Shown: positions 1-8,494 of the stretch, piece after piece
Layout: each line of letters starts with the position of its first letter
Numbering within the stretch: position 1 is the first letter of the stretch
Source of the DNA: Xanthoparmelia taractica
Lineage: Eukaryota; Ascomycota; Lecanoromycetes; Lecanorales; Parmeliaceae
DNA length: 12,207 nt
Reading direction: 5' to 3'
Assembly: GCA_033085395.1 (NCBI GenBank)
Contig: JANQBS010000592.1
Coordinates: forward strand, 1-12,207
The notes under the pieces: generated by a model
The model's database searches: none
Told to the model about the DNA's origin: nothing
The model's input: the letters and a program-made list of their open reading frames with translations, nothing else
Position numbers and translations under genes: made by a program

Positions 1-75
1 ATATCTTATACCTTTCGGTATGGTATTCGAAAAACTAGTCCCATACCATCAAATATACCACACCTTTCCGACCCG
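1..75 (+). mobile_element. Right end of a TIR DNA element, truncated by window edge
   Basis: The last ~28 bases before position 76 match the right tip of the complete TIR element at 7313-8492 (shared features: AAATATACCA, then CTTTCCGACCCG), followed by TA at 76-77. Further in (1-47) it does not match that copy, so it is either a different subfamily or a rearranged copy. It keeps CC, CA and GG dinucleotides, unlike the DNA to its right, so it has been mutated far less. Nothing coding is visible. The TA is the inferred target-site duplication, but TA is so common here that it is weak evidence alone. Confidence 0.6.
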
Positions 76-77
76 TA

Positions 78-3000
78 CTTGGAATCGAGATCTCTAATTT
101 ATATATACGTTAATTAAGATTCTAAATTTTAATAAAGATAACTATTTTATATTATCTATCGTTATAGATATATTTATATAATTAATTATCTATAATCTCG
201 ACGATTCTAAAGATCTTATTAGACGATCTTTAACTAATAGAGAAAAGATAAATTAACTCGATATCTATATCTTACTACGATCGAACTTTATTAGATTAAG
301 TATTATTCTTATTTATTAATATCGTCTTATCTATTACTTTTAAATTATTTTTTATTTTATTAATAAATAGCGCGATCGCACTATTCTCGATATTCTTATA
401 TTCTAGATTAATTATAACGATTTTATTATAACTCTTTCTTCTTCTTTATATAGATTCTAATCTTAAGTCTTCTCTATTCTTTTAATTAAAACTTATACTT
501 AAGTTTTAAATTTATTTTAAATTAGCTAAATAGAATAACTAGTTTTAAATAAATTTTATAAGATTACGATATATAGATACGAATTAAATATTATTTAAGA
601 TATTTCGATCTTTTAAGATAGAAATATAATAGTTACGTTTCTTATAATATTAAGACGAGTAATATTAAGAAGCTAATTATTAGTAATAACGATAGTTATA
701 GAATATAAACTCTAATTATACTTATATTTAATAATATCTTTTAATTTCTAATTAGTTTTACTCGAGAAAAAAAGAGATATTACTTATCTAAAAAGTTCTA
801 ATCTATTACTATAATTATTAATAAAATTATATTACGATTTTAAAAATATTTTATTATACTTTATAAATTATAATTATTTAAGATATCGAATAATTTAATC
901 GCGTCTCGATTTAAATACGTAAATAATTAAAAATTAATTTTAGCGACTAGCTAGCGAATTAAAAAATACTATTATAATAATTAAAAGCGAGTATAAAATA
1001 ATCGTGATTCTTCGTCTACTCGATTATTCGTTATTTATAATATTATAATTTTATATATTAAATTATATAAGCTAATACGTTAAGATATAAAATTTATCTT
1101 AAAGTCTTTAAAAGATTAAAGATTAAAAAATTAACTTAAATTCGCTAAAAAGCGAGAATCTATAAATTAAGAATTTAAATATATTCGAGAACTTTAAAAT
1201 AATATATATATTATATTAATAGCGACTTAAATAAGCTTAATAAGAGTAATAAACGAAAGATAAAGAATATAAATTAAGAAAAATCGAAAACTTTCGATTA
1301 TTATTATAGAAAAATAATTAAAAGTAATACGAATACTATTTTTAGATTTCTTAAATAACGTAAATATAATAATTAAGTTTACGCGTAATAAAGAGTAAAT
1401 AAATATTTAACGATAATATAAATTAAAAGTTATTAAACTTATTATCGAAATAAAAGATTAAAGCGCGATAATAAATTAAAGATCTTTTTAAAACTTATAT
1501 TAATTAATTATCTTTTTATAAACGCTATTAAAATAGCTATACTCTAATATTTTAATTCGTTTATACGTTTATATATAAAATTAATTCTAAATTTCGTTTT
1601 ATAATTTAATTAAAAAAAACGAGTAAAAGAGATTTATAAAATTTATTACGTTTATATTAAACGAGAGCTTTATACGTTAAGTCTAAAAACGATTAAAAGA
1701 ATCGCACTTAGATATTATTTTATAATAATTGTAATAAATATATAAATAAATTACGAAGTATTAAAGTCTAATAATTATAATAAATTATAGAAGTATTATA
1801 TTAATTCTTATTATAAGTAAGATCTTATAAAGCGCTCGAGATTTAATAATAATAATTTACTTTTATCTATTAGATTAAATTACTTAAAGAATAATACTTT
1901 AATACGTATTATAATAATATTTAATTTATTAAATAAACGTTTTAATTAATAGAATATTATATAAATAAAATCTATTTTCGTATCTCTTATATATAACGAA
2001 AGTTATAAAATTAATCTTATACAATACGAGACACTTATTTTATTATCTTAAGTTCTCTATCTTCTACGTAGCTTAATATAAGTTCGACGTTACTAATTTA
2101 TATTATTTAGCTTTTCTTTAAAGACGATATTAATAATTTATAAATAATATATAATAAATATAATAATGCTTATACTAAGATTTAATAGAGAGAGAAAATA
2201 TGAGACGCTAATCGAATAAATTAAAATTAACTCGTATTAAATATCTTATAATATATAATTTATATATTATTCTCTCGCGATATAGTTTTATATTATATAT
2301 AATATATTTATTATACTTAAAATAAAAGTTATTAAAAATATTAATAAATATTATAATCTCGATAGAGAGATAATATCGATATATATATAATAGAATCGTA
2401 TAAACTATTTAATTAGTTAGTATTATTAATAAGAATATAATAAGCTTAAATAATATATATATTTAAAGTTACTTAAATTTAAGATTTTATATATAAAACG
2501 CTTATTAAAGTATATTTAAAAGTCTTTAAATATTATATTATAAATAAAAGCTTAAAATATAATATAATATAAAATAAACTTAAATTATATTAAAAAGCTA
2601 GACTAATTAAGAATAAAAGTAATAAAAGCTTTCGAGTCTTATTTTATATTAAGACTTTCGATATTATAATTTAATCTAGCTCGAATCTTCTTTTAAATCT
2701 TAAAAATTTAACTCGCGAATTTAATTTATTTATTATTAATCTTATTATATTTAAGATCTTTTTTCTATTTATTTTTTATCTAAAATATTAACGATTATTA
2801 ATTATCTATATATTCTTAACTTATTACTTTTATTATCTATTATTATAAATCTCGATCTTAAAAGAATATAATATTCTTATATAGCGAAATTAAGCGTTTA
2901 GCGACGTACGAAAAAATACGATAATATATATTTATCTAATTTTTTATTAAACTATTTTAACTTTATAACGAAGATTCTATTATTAGTATAATCTTATAAA

Positions 3001-5655
3001 TTATTAACGAATTTTAACTTATTTACTTCTTTATCTATATTATTAAGTTAAAGAAGTTATATTTTAGAAATTATATTTTCTTTTATATATATATTTAGTT
3101 TTATTAAAATAAATATTATAAATTTTTTTAATTTCGCGAAGTCGATTAAAGATATTTAAATTATTTTTAAGACTTTAAAAAAGTTATATAAAAACGATAT
3201 TCGCGAAGATTAAATTATATATACTAAATCGAAGTGCTCTTACGCTCGCAAATAATTATTTTTATTCGAGATTTATATAAGACGCGAAGATTTAACTAAG
3301 TGAAATATAATATTTACTAAAGTTATTAAAAATTAATTATTACGAAATAATAAATTATCTCTCTTAAATAAAATAATTATATTTTATAATTATTAAGAAT
3401 ATCTAATTAATAATTAAATAGCGATTAATAATTATTTAAATAAAAGTTTTATATATAAGTAATATTAGATTTTAAAATTAAATTATATTATTATTAAATA
3501 AGATAAATAATAAAATTAAAATTAATACGTCTCTTACGTATAGCGAAAGACTTTATATAATTTAAACGTAATATATAAAGTAAAAAGAAATTGAAATAAA
3601 TAGATATTATATTTACTTATAAGTTTTCACGCTCTACTTTAATAATAGAATATATTTAATACTTTATAAGATTACGACTTTATATTTAATTAAGTCTTAG
3701 TCTTTAATTTATTAATATTTCTTATTTTATTAAATTACGAGTACTTCGAAATAAGTTAATATTAAAATCTTAGAATATTATTTAAAGAAGTAGCTTTAAG
3801 TAAACTTTATTATAAATTAAGCTACGATCTATATTATTATTTATAAATATTCTTATATCTTAATAATATCGAATTTAAGAGAATATAATATAAAGCTAGT
3901 TATAAACGAAGATTAAAAAGTATAAGTTAATTATTATTTATTTTAATATTAGACTCTAATAGTTATTAAAAATTATAATATATACGAATTATAATAAGAA
4001 TTATCTTCTTATAATAGTATAAAAAGTAAATCTTAACGTAAATTCGAAGTAAATTCTCGATATATTATATATAGAAATATTAAAATCGTAAACTAATTTT
4101 ATCTCGATAGAGTATCTACGAAGAGTTATAATAATAATATAAATATTTTTTATTAGAGCTTTATCGATAAATAGATTTTATATTAATATATATATATATT
4201 CTTTTTTTAGATTAAGCTAATAAAATAAAATATTAAGTTTTTTTATTATTATTAATAAATCTTCTATATTTAAATTTATTATTTATTTTAATTTTTTAAA
4301 ATTATTATAACTTTAATAGATAATTATTAATTATAAGTATTTAGAGCGTTATCTTAAAATTATTAAAATTATTTACTAAAGTATTTAAGATATCGAATAT
4401 ATTATTATTAAACTTATTTACGTCTATATTTAAAGTCGTTAAATACGCTCTTCGCGTATAAATCTTAGATTTAAAAAGAATCTAAGAAACTAGTTATTTC
4501 TTAATATCTTTAATGCTTATATTTTCTATTTAATTCGTTATATTAACGATTCTTAATTCGTTTAAATTCTTTTTAATATTATTAATTTAAATTAAGAACT
4601 TCGAATTAATAACGTTTCTTATTAATACGTGAAGTTATAGAATTTAAAATTTAAATTAAAAATAAAATAATCGAATAAAGCTATCTAAGACTTCGATTTT
4701 ATATTAATTTTTAATAATAAGAGTAATCGATTTAAAGTTCTTAATTTTTAAAAAAATAGCGTCTTTAAAAGATAACGAGAATTTTTTTAATATTTATAAT
4801 AAAGTATTAACAATCTTAATCATAACGCGATTCGCTATCGATAGTTCGTCTTAAATAATAATCTTAATAATATAAATTAGCTTCGCTTTTACTAATTATA
4901 ACGAAATACGATAATTAATATTAAAGTTATTTTCTTTTATAAGAATATCGAAGATTAAATAAATAATTCGTTCGCGATTATAATTTATTACGCTTAGCGC
5001 TATACTATTTATAATAAGAATAATATACTCTTAATTACGAAGTAACTAAGTTAAATACTTTATAACGTAGCTTTTATCTCGATTAGCTTTTTTATTAAGA
5101 AATATCGACTATATTAACTTAATAGATTAATAAATATCTTTTAAAATTTAGAAAACGTCTTTCTACTTTTAATTAAAGATAAGTTAATATTAATTCGCTT
5201 TAACTTAATAATCGCTAAAATATAAAACGAAGAAGTTTAACTCGACTTAAATCTTCGTTGAGATTAATATAAATATCGATAAATCTATTTATTTTAACGT
5301 TATTTCTCGATTTCTAAGATATTAAGCGATCTTATATAGAGCTTTCTTAATTATAATCTATAAGAATCTTTATATAAAATCTTTAATTAATTTTTTTAAA
5401 TCGTTTTTATACTTAAAGAAAATTAGTAAATAAGTTTAATATTAAATTAATAAAGAGAAATTAAAGCTAAGTCGATCGAAGTAGAAATAAAATATTCTCT
5501 TTTATTACGCGTTTTACTTCGTTTTAATTAATAAAGATATCGAGTTTTATAAACGTCTTTTAAAAAATAAAATAAAGTATATTATAAACTCTTTAAAAAT
5601 TTTCGAATAAATATTCTATTTTATAATTTAATAACGCTTATAGATAAAAAAGTTT
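78..5655. other. RIP-saturated relic DNA, no gene
   Basis: About 5.6 kb of extremely A+T-rich sequence with TAA/TAG stops scattered through all frames I read. CA and TG are almost absent (about 19 in total by hand count), I see no CC or GG, and TA is everywhere, while CG, TC and CT persist. This is the signature of repeat-induced point mutation, a premeiotic C-to-T process acting on duplicated DNA in ascomycetes. The original elements are presumably transposons, but none can be named: I found no LTR pair, TIR pair or reverse-transcriptase motif that survives. Slightly less mutated specks with residual CA/TG lie near 1980-2035, 2165-2205, 3230-3305 and 4800-4830. A short (AT)7 run lies at 4186-4199. 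No RNA gene or promoter is recognisable. Confidence 0.85.
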
Positions 5656-5660
5656 ATTAG
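5656..5660. repeat. Left target-site duplication ATTAG
   Basis: ATTAG directly abuts the left LTR and is repeated exactly at 6390-6394 after the right LTR. Five bases is the usual duplication length for Ty3/gypsy- and Ty1/copia-type integrases. The similarity of the two long direct repeats stops exactly at these points, which makes a chance match unlikely. Confidence 0.8.
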
Positions 5661-5768
5661 TATTAAGACGACTATTATTAAATTATAAGGTTAAAAGCTT
5701 CGGTAATATATCGCGCTTTATGCACGATATACCCCTATTAGACTCTATAAGTTAACTTCTTTCTTACA
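5661..5768 (-). repeat. 3' LTR of the TRIM-like element
   Basis: 108 bp, aligned without gaps to 6282-6389 with 15 differences, 14 of them transitions. It is the less mutated LTR: it keeps CGG, CACG and CCCC where the other has TAA, CATA and CTCT. A few sites run the other way (for example T here versus C there near 5676-5678), so both LTRs were mutated independently. On the minus strand it starts TGTAAG, the usual TG start of an LTR, and ends TA. Confidence 0.8.
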
Positions 5769-5783
5769 CTTATTCCCTCCTCT
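5769..5783 (-). promoter_or_regulatory. Polypurine tract, minus strand
   Basis: On the minus strand this reads AGAGGAGGGAATAAG, 14 purines out of 15, ending directly against the LTR. In LTR retrotransposons such a tract resists RNase H and primes plus-strand DNA synthesis, and always lies immediately upstream of the 3' LTR. Its position is therefore what fixes the element on the minus strand. No comparable tract lies against the other LTR on the plus strand. Confidence 0.65.
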
Positions 5784-5930
5784 AAGATTACGTTCTTATA
5801 ACCACGAGAGAATACTATAAAAGAACTAATTCGAGGGGGAACGACTTCTAATTAGCGAACTCGTATCGGGATCGATTAACTAAAGTAATGCGCCATCGTA
5901 TCCAGAGGTCCCTGTGGAATATAGACGGTT

Positions 5931-5955
5931 GCACGACCCTATAATAAGGGTGTGC
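5931..5955. repeat. Stem-loop in the TRIM core
   Basis: An inverted repeat with GCAC pairing to GTGC outside and ACCCT pairing to AGGGT inside, a single unpaired G on the left side and a 6-base ATAATA loop. It would fold in RNA from either strand. In a non-coding retroelement it could be a packaging or dimerisation structure, but that role is a guess. Confidence 0.5.
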
Positions 5956-5983
5956 GAGGTTACGTTACTATAGCCCCTGAAAT

Positions 5984-5998
5984 TAGCGCAATGCGCTA
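5984..5998. repeat. Near-perfect palindrome in the TRIM core
   Basis: TAGCGCA and TGCGCTA are exact reverse complements separated by one base. It lies 29 bases after the 5931-5955 stem-loop and just before the 36-bp tandem repeat. Too short to read as a cruciform with confidence, but it could be a protein-binding palindrome or part of a larger RNA fold. Confidence 0.4.
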
Positions 5999-6007
5999 TT
6001 GTCGCAT

Positions 6008-6096
6008 TATATACGGGGTCGCCTAAGAGGTCTCCTATCGGGATATATGCGGGGTCGCCTCAGAGATCCCCTATTAAGACATGTGCGGGGTACGCC
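6008..6096. repeat. 36-bp tandem repeat, about 2.4 units
   Basis: Units at 6008-6043 and 6044-6079 and a partial third at 6080-6096. Each holds the landmark GCGGGGTCGCC, or ACGGGGTCGCC in the first; the third has one extra A (GGGGTACGCC). The first two units differ at about 7 of 36 positions, nearly all transitions. The repeat lies in the GC-rich core of the TRIM-like element. No reading frame runs through it. It may be a structural or packaging repeat, or simply slippage. Confidence 0.75.
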
Positions 6097-6268
6097 TTTC
6101 GAAGTAAGCGAAACCTCGAAGCGGAATTGTTTCGACTCAGAAGAGTACTCGAAAATTAAGTTTCTGAAAAAAGTCTAAGTTCTCGAAAGTCCTCGAATTC
6201 TCGTAATCAAAATTAGCGAATTATTCTCGCAGTGAAGTTCTCGAGAATTAGCTAGGCTCCTAAAAATT

Positions 6269-6279
6269 AGCGCGATATA
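6269..6279 (-). promoter_or_regulatory. Candidate self-priming primer binding site
   Basis: On the minus strand the 5' LTR ends at 6282. After a two-base gap comes TATATCGCGCT (6279 down to 6269). The LTR itself contains, on the same strand, the exact 11-base complement AGCGCGATATA (6338 down to 6328, and intact in the other LTR at 5717-5707). In Tf1-type retrotransposons the 5' end of the mRNA folds back on a primer site just past the LTR and primes cDNA without a tRNA, also over 11 bases. No TGG start of a tRNA-primed site is visible here. The CGCG centre is self-complementary, which raises the chance of coincidence. Confidence 0.4.
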
Positions 6280-6281
6280 AT

Positions 6282-6389
6282 TATTAAGACGATTATCACT
6301 AGATTATAAGATTAAAAGCTTTAAAAATATATCGCGCTTTATGCATAATATATCTCTATTAGACTCTATAAGTTAACTTTTTTCTTATA
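6282..6389 (-). repeat. 5' LTR of the TRIM-like element
   Basis: The direct-repeat partner of 5661-5768 at a constant offset of 621 bases. It is more heavily mutated: C-to-T and G-to-A relative to its partner at most differing sites, including both ends (TA instead of TG on the minus strand). Minus-strand transcription would run out of this LTR into the core. If the self-priming site is real, the transcript would start near 6338. A TTATAG stretch about 35 bases upstream of that point on the minus strand could be the TATA box. Confidence 0.75.
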
Positions 6390-6394
6390 ATTAG
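6390..6394. repeat. Right target-site duplication ATTAG
   Basis: Exact partner of 5656-5660. Together they show that the element integrated as a unit into this A+T-rich DNA. Confidence 0.8.
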
Positions 6395-7310
6395 CTCGTA
6401 AAGATATTAGATATAATTAATATATTCGACTCTTTATAAGACGTTTTAACTTATATTATCTATTCTCCCTCTTAATTAAAGAATTTATAATTATATTAAA
6501 TAATCTTATACGATTCTTTATTATTAAAAAAGATATAGTAAATTATTAATAAAAATCGACGAACTTTAAATATATTAATTAATAATTTCTAGATCGCGTT
6601 ATGTAAATTAATAACGAACTTATTATCGATATAATATTCGTCTTTTTAATTATTCTTTCTAATTATTAATCAAAAAGATATATATTAATTAAATAAATAA
6701 TAGAAGTTTTCTTATTAATTTAAAACGTTAAGATACGATATATAGCTTCGATTAATAATAAATATTAAATAATTAAATAATCTCGAAACTTATTTATAAA
6801 CTCGTTTTTCTTAATAATATATTTACTTTAATTTATACTCTTAAATAAATATTTATAGAAATAAAGAAATATATTAAATATAAAATAAATGTTAATATAA
6901 ATATATACTTTTATAAATCTTATAAGAATAAAAATATACGATATAACTTAGATATCTCGTTTATAATAACGTCGTAAATAAACTTAATTATATTTATTAA
7001 TTATAGTTTTTTTATATATCGACTAAGAAAAGTTATAATAATATTTAGAATTTCTATTATATCGTGAATATAAGATATCTAAATAATTATATAAATATTA
7101 ATTATTATATTAAATTAGATTATAAAGACGAGAGTTTTAAATTGAGTTTAGTATCTTTATAGATATTAACTTATTAATTATTTTCAAAGGTAGATCGAGG
7201 TAAATCTCGATAATACGTTAATTAGAGATCGTTACTATTAGATTTAGTAATTCTATATTTACTTTCAATAATATATACGTATGCGAAAGATCTCGCTTCT
7301 AGAACTTAAT
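6395..7310. other. RIP-saturated relic DNA, no gene
   Basis: About 0.9 kb of A+T-rich DNA with stops in all frames I read. It has the same CA/TG loss as the long left block up to about 7100. The last 150-200 bases (around 7180-7280) hold somewhat more GG and CA, for example CAAAGG near 7185 and TTTCAA near 7264. So mutation pressure fades towards the TIR element, or another small insertion begins there. No recognisable gene or element end. Confidence 0.75.
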
Positions 7311-7312
7311 TA

Positions 7313-7474
7313 CGAGTCGAAAAGGTCTGGGATAGTCTGGGATATGAGGTGTCGATATCATATTATGATATGATATGATATTAAGATTATATTATTTGAT
7401 TTTTATGGAATAATCTGGGAGACGTGCTGATATCATGAAATAATCTAGGAAATTTCTAATATATGTAGGGGTAT
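7313..7474 (+). repeat. Left inverted arm, copy B
   Basis: Contains the terminal 18-23 bases shared with the right tip, a run of GATAT/CATAT pentamers around 7355-7380, and the inner inverted block 7431-7474. Tip and inner block pair with the right arm; the stretch between differs in sequence but also carries ATATC-type pentamers. Transposase binding to subterminal repeats is a common role for such arms; here it is inference. Confidence 0.7.
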
Positions 7475-7548
7475 CTCATATTATATGCAGGGATATGGGA
7501 AATATACTATATATAGAAGAAGTTACTCTATATAGAATCATGCGAACG

Positions 7549-7680
7549 TATTCTAATTATTATTCTAGCTATTACTTCACTTTATTATCACGTTATTAAG
7601 TATTCTAATCATTATTCTAGTTATCACTCCACTTTATTATCGTTATTACTATTACTTTACTTTATTATTACGTTATTGAG
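7549..7680. repeat. 52-bp tandem repeat, about 2.5 units, copy B
   Basis: The first unit is 7549-7600 and the second starts at 7601. A shortened third ends at 7680. Each unit carries a TATTCTA start, a TTATTCTAG middle, and CACTTTATTAT or ACTTTATTAT followed by CGTTATT. The same array occurs at 9854-9985 in the other copy, so it is part of the element and not a local expansion. Confidence 0.7.
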
Positions 7681-7953
7681 CTAAGCTCGTTATCGCATTT
7701 AATATCGTATTACGAAAGATCTTCGTAATCACTTAGGGCTTGGCGAGTTATTTCTACTATTATTAATATATTTAATTTATTTAATTATTAGAAGAATTAC
7801 TAATACGCTAACTACAATAGTAATCTACTATCTACTCTACGATAGTAAATTCCCCCCTTCTTCCTTCGCATCATAAAAAGAATTTACGATCGTTCTTTAT
7901 AGTTATATATTCTTAATTATTAAAGTTACACGCTTCGCATAAATAATATAAAG

Positions 7954-8270
7954 ATTTAATAATTTACTTAATCTTAAAGAGTAGAATATAAGGAGTCTTG
8001 AATATATTCTCTGCATAGCGTAAATTATTTAATTATTCTTATAAGAACTTCTTAATAAGATTCGCGTTAGCTTAATTAACGAGGACTTTTAGAAAAGCTA
8101 ATATAATTCGAAGAAATAGAACGCTATTCAAAGATAAGGGAAAGATCTATCAATAACTTTAGCTAAGATATATAAATTCTAGTTATTATTCTAGTTATTA
8201 TTAATATCTAATATATATAGATTCGTAAAACGAGAATCTACATTAATGCTAATAATTAGCGCAAGAAGTA
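7954..8270. other. Segment of copy B absent from copy C
   Basis: Copies B and C align up to about 7953/10258 and again from about 8271/10345. The 317 bases between are present only here. The segment is moderately mutated, has no reading frame, and contains TTCTAGTTATTA repeats near 8177-8205 like those in the tandem array. It also has a small inverted repeat near 8219-8239. The resemblance to the rest of the element suggests it is original and was lost from copy C, rather than inserted here. Confidence 0.6.
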
Positions 8271-8319
8271 TTTCTTATCTTATTCGTCACCTAATATAGG
8301 AAATAATCTACATTATAAA

Positions 8320-8492
8320 ATACCCCTACATATATTAGAAATTTCCCAGATCATTTCATGATACTAGTAATTTCCCATTCCATATCTTTATAAGTGATCT
8401 AATATAACCTCTCCATGATACCCTCCCATGATATAATATAATACGATATGATATGGGATATTTCATTAAATATACCAGATCTTTCCGACCCG
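8320..8492 (+). repeat. Right inverted arm, copy B
   Basis: Reverse-complement partner of the left arm through the block 8320-8363 and the terminal ~20 bases. The part between (about 8364-8465) holds CCATGATA-type repeats and TAATA/GATAT pentamers. The same arm occurs at the end of copy C and, inverted, at 12047-12207. Confidence 0.7.
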
Positions 8493-8494
8493 TA

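Larger units (their letters stand above)
5661..6389 (-). mobile_element. TRIM-like miniature LTR retrotransposon, complete
   Basis: A 729-bp element made of two 108-bp direct repeats (5661-5768, 6282-6389) around a 513-bp core, bounded by ATTAG on both sides. On the minus strand the repeats begin TG (TGTAAG in the 5661-5768 copy; TA in the other, as RIP would produce) and end TA, which RIP would make from CA. A purine tract on the minus strand abuts the LTR at 5768, which sets the orientation: the 5' LTR is 6282-6389 and the 3' LTR is 5661-5768. The core has no open reading frame of note on either strand, so it must have relied on enzymes from another element. The core is clearly richer in G+C, CA and TG than its surroundings. 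Size, LTR length and lack of coding fit terminal-repeat retrotransposons in miniature (TRIMs). An internally deleted LTR element is the alternative. Confidence 0.8.
7313..8492 (+). mobile_element. Non-autonomous TIR DNA transposon, copy B
   Basis: A 1180-bp element flanked by TA on both sides (7311-7312, 8493-8494). The tips are inverted repeats: left CGAGTCGAAAAGGTCTGG, right (reverse complement) CGGGTCGGAAAGATCTGG. A second, stronger inverted block pairs 7431-7474 with 8320-8363, 42 of 44 bases identical. The middle is A+T-rich with a 52-bp tandem repeat and has no transposase-like reading frame, so it would have moved in trans. A TA target fits Tc1/mariner-type elements, including the pogo/Fot1 elements common in ascomycetes, but the tip matches no family I know. 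Left arm, middle and right arm all match the copy at 9618-10568. It keeps many CA/TG and is the least mutated copy here. Confidence 0.8.

Noticed and set aside
2820..2960. A stretch that loosely suggested a reverse-transcriptase-like motif after imagined reversal of RIP.
   Set aside because: The catalytic aspartates are not visible in any frame, and the match depended on assumed reversions.
4186..4199. (AT)7 run as a microsatellite of note or an origin.
   Set aside because: Expected by chance in DNA this rich in TA.
5889..5945. Short ATG-initiated frame in the GC-richer core (about 18 codons).
   Set aside because: Very short, lies inside the TRIM-like element, and overlaps the 5931-5955 stem-loop; no sign of coding selection.
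5661..6389. Tandem duplication of a ~621-bp unit as the cause of the 108-bp direct repeats.
   Set aside because: A tandem duplication would not produce a separate matching ATTAG outside both repeats, nor a TG start and an adjoining purine tract.
7312..7313. CRISPR-like arrays in the tandem repeats at 7549-7680 and 9854-9985.
   Set aside because: The units are contiguous without unique spacers and belong to a transposon in a eukaryotic-type sequence.
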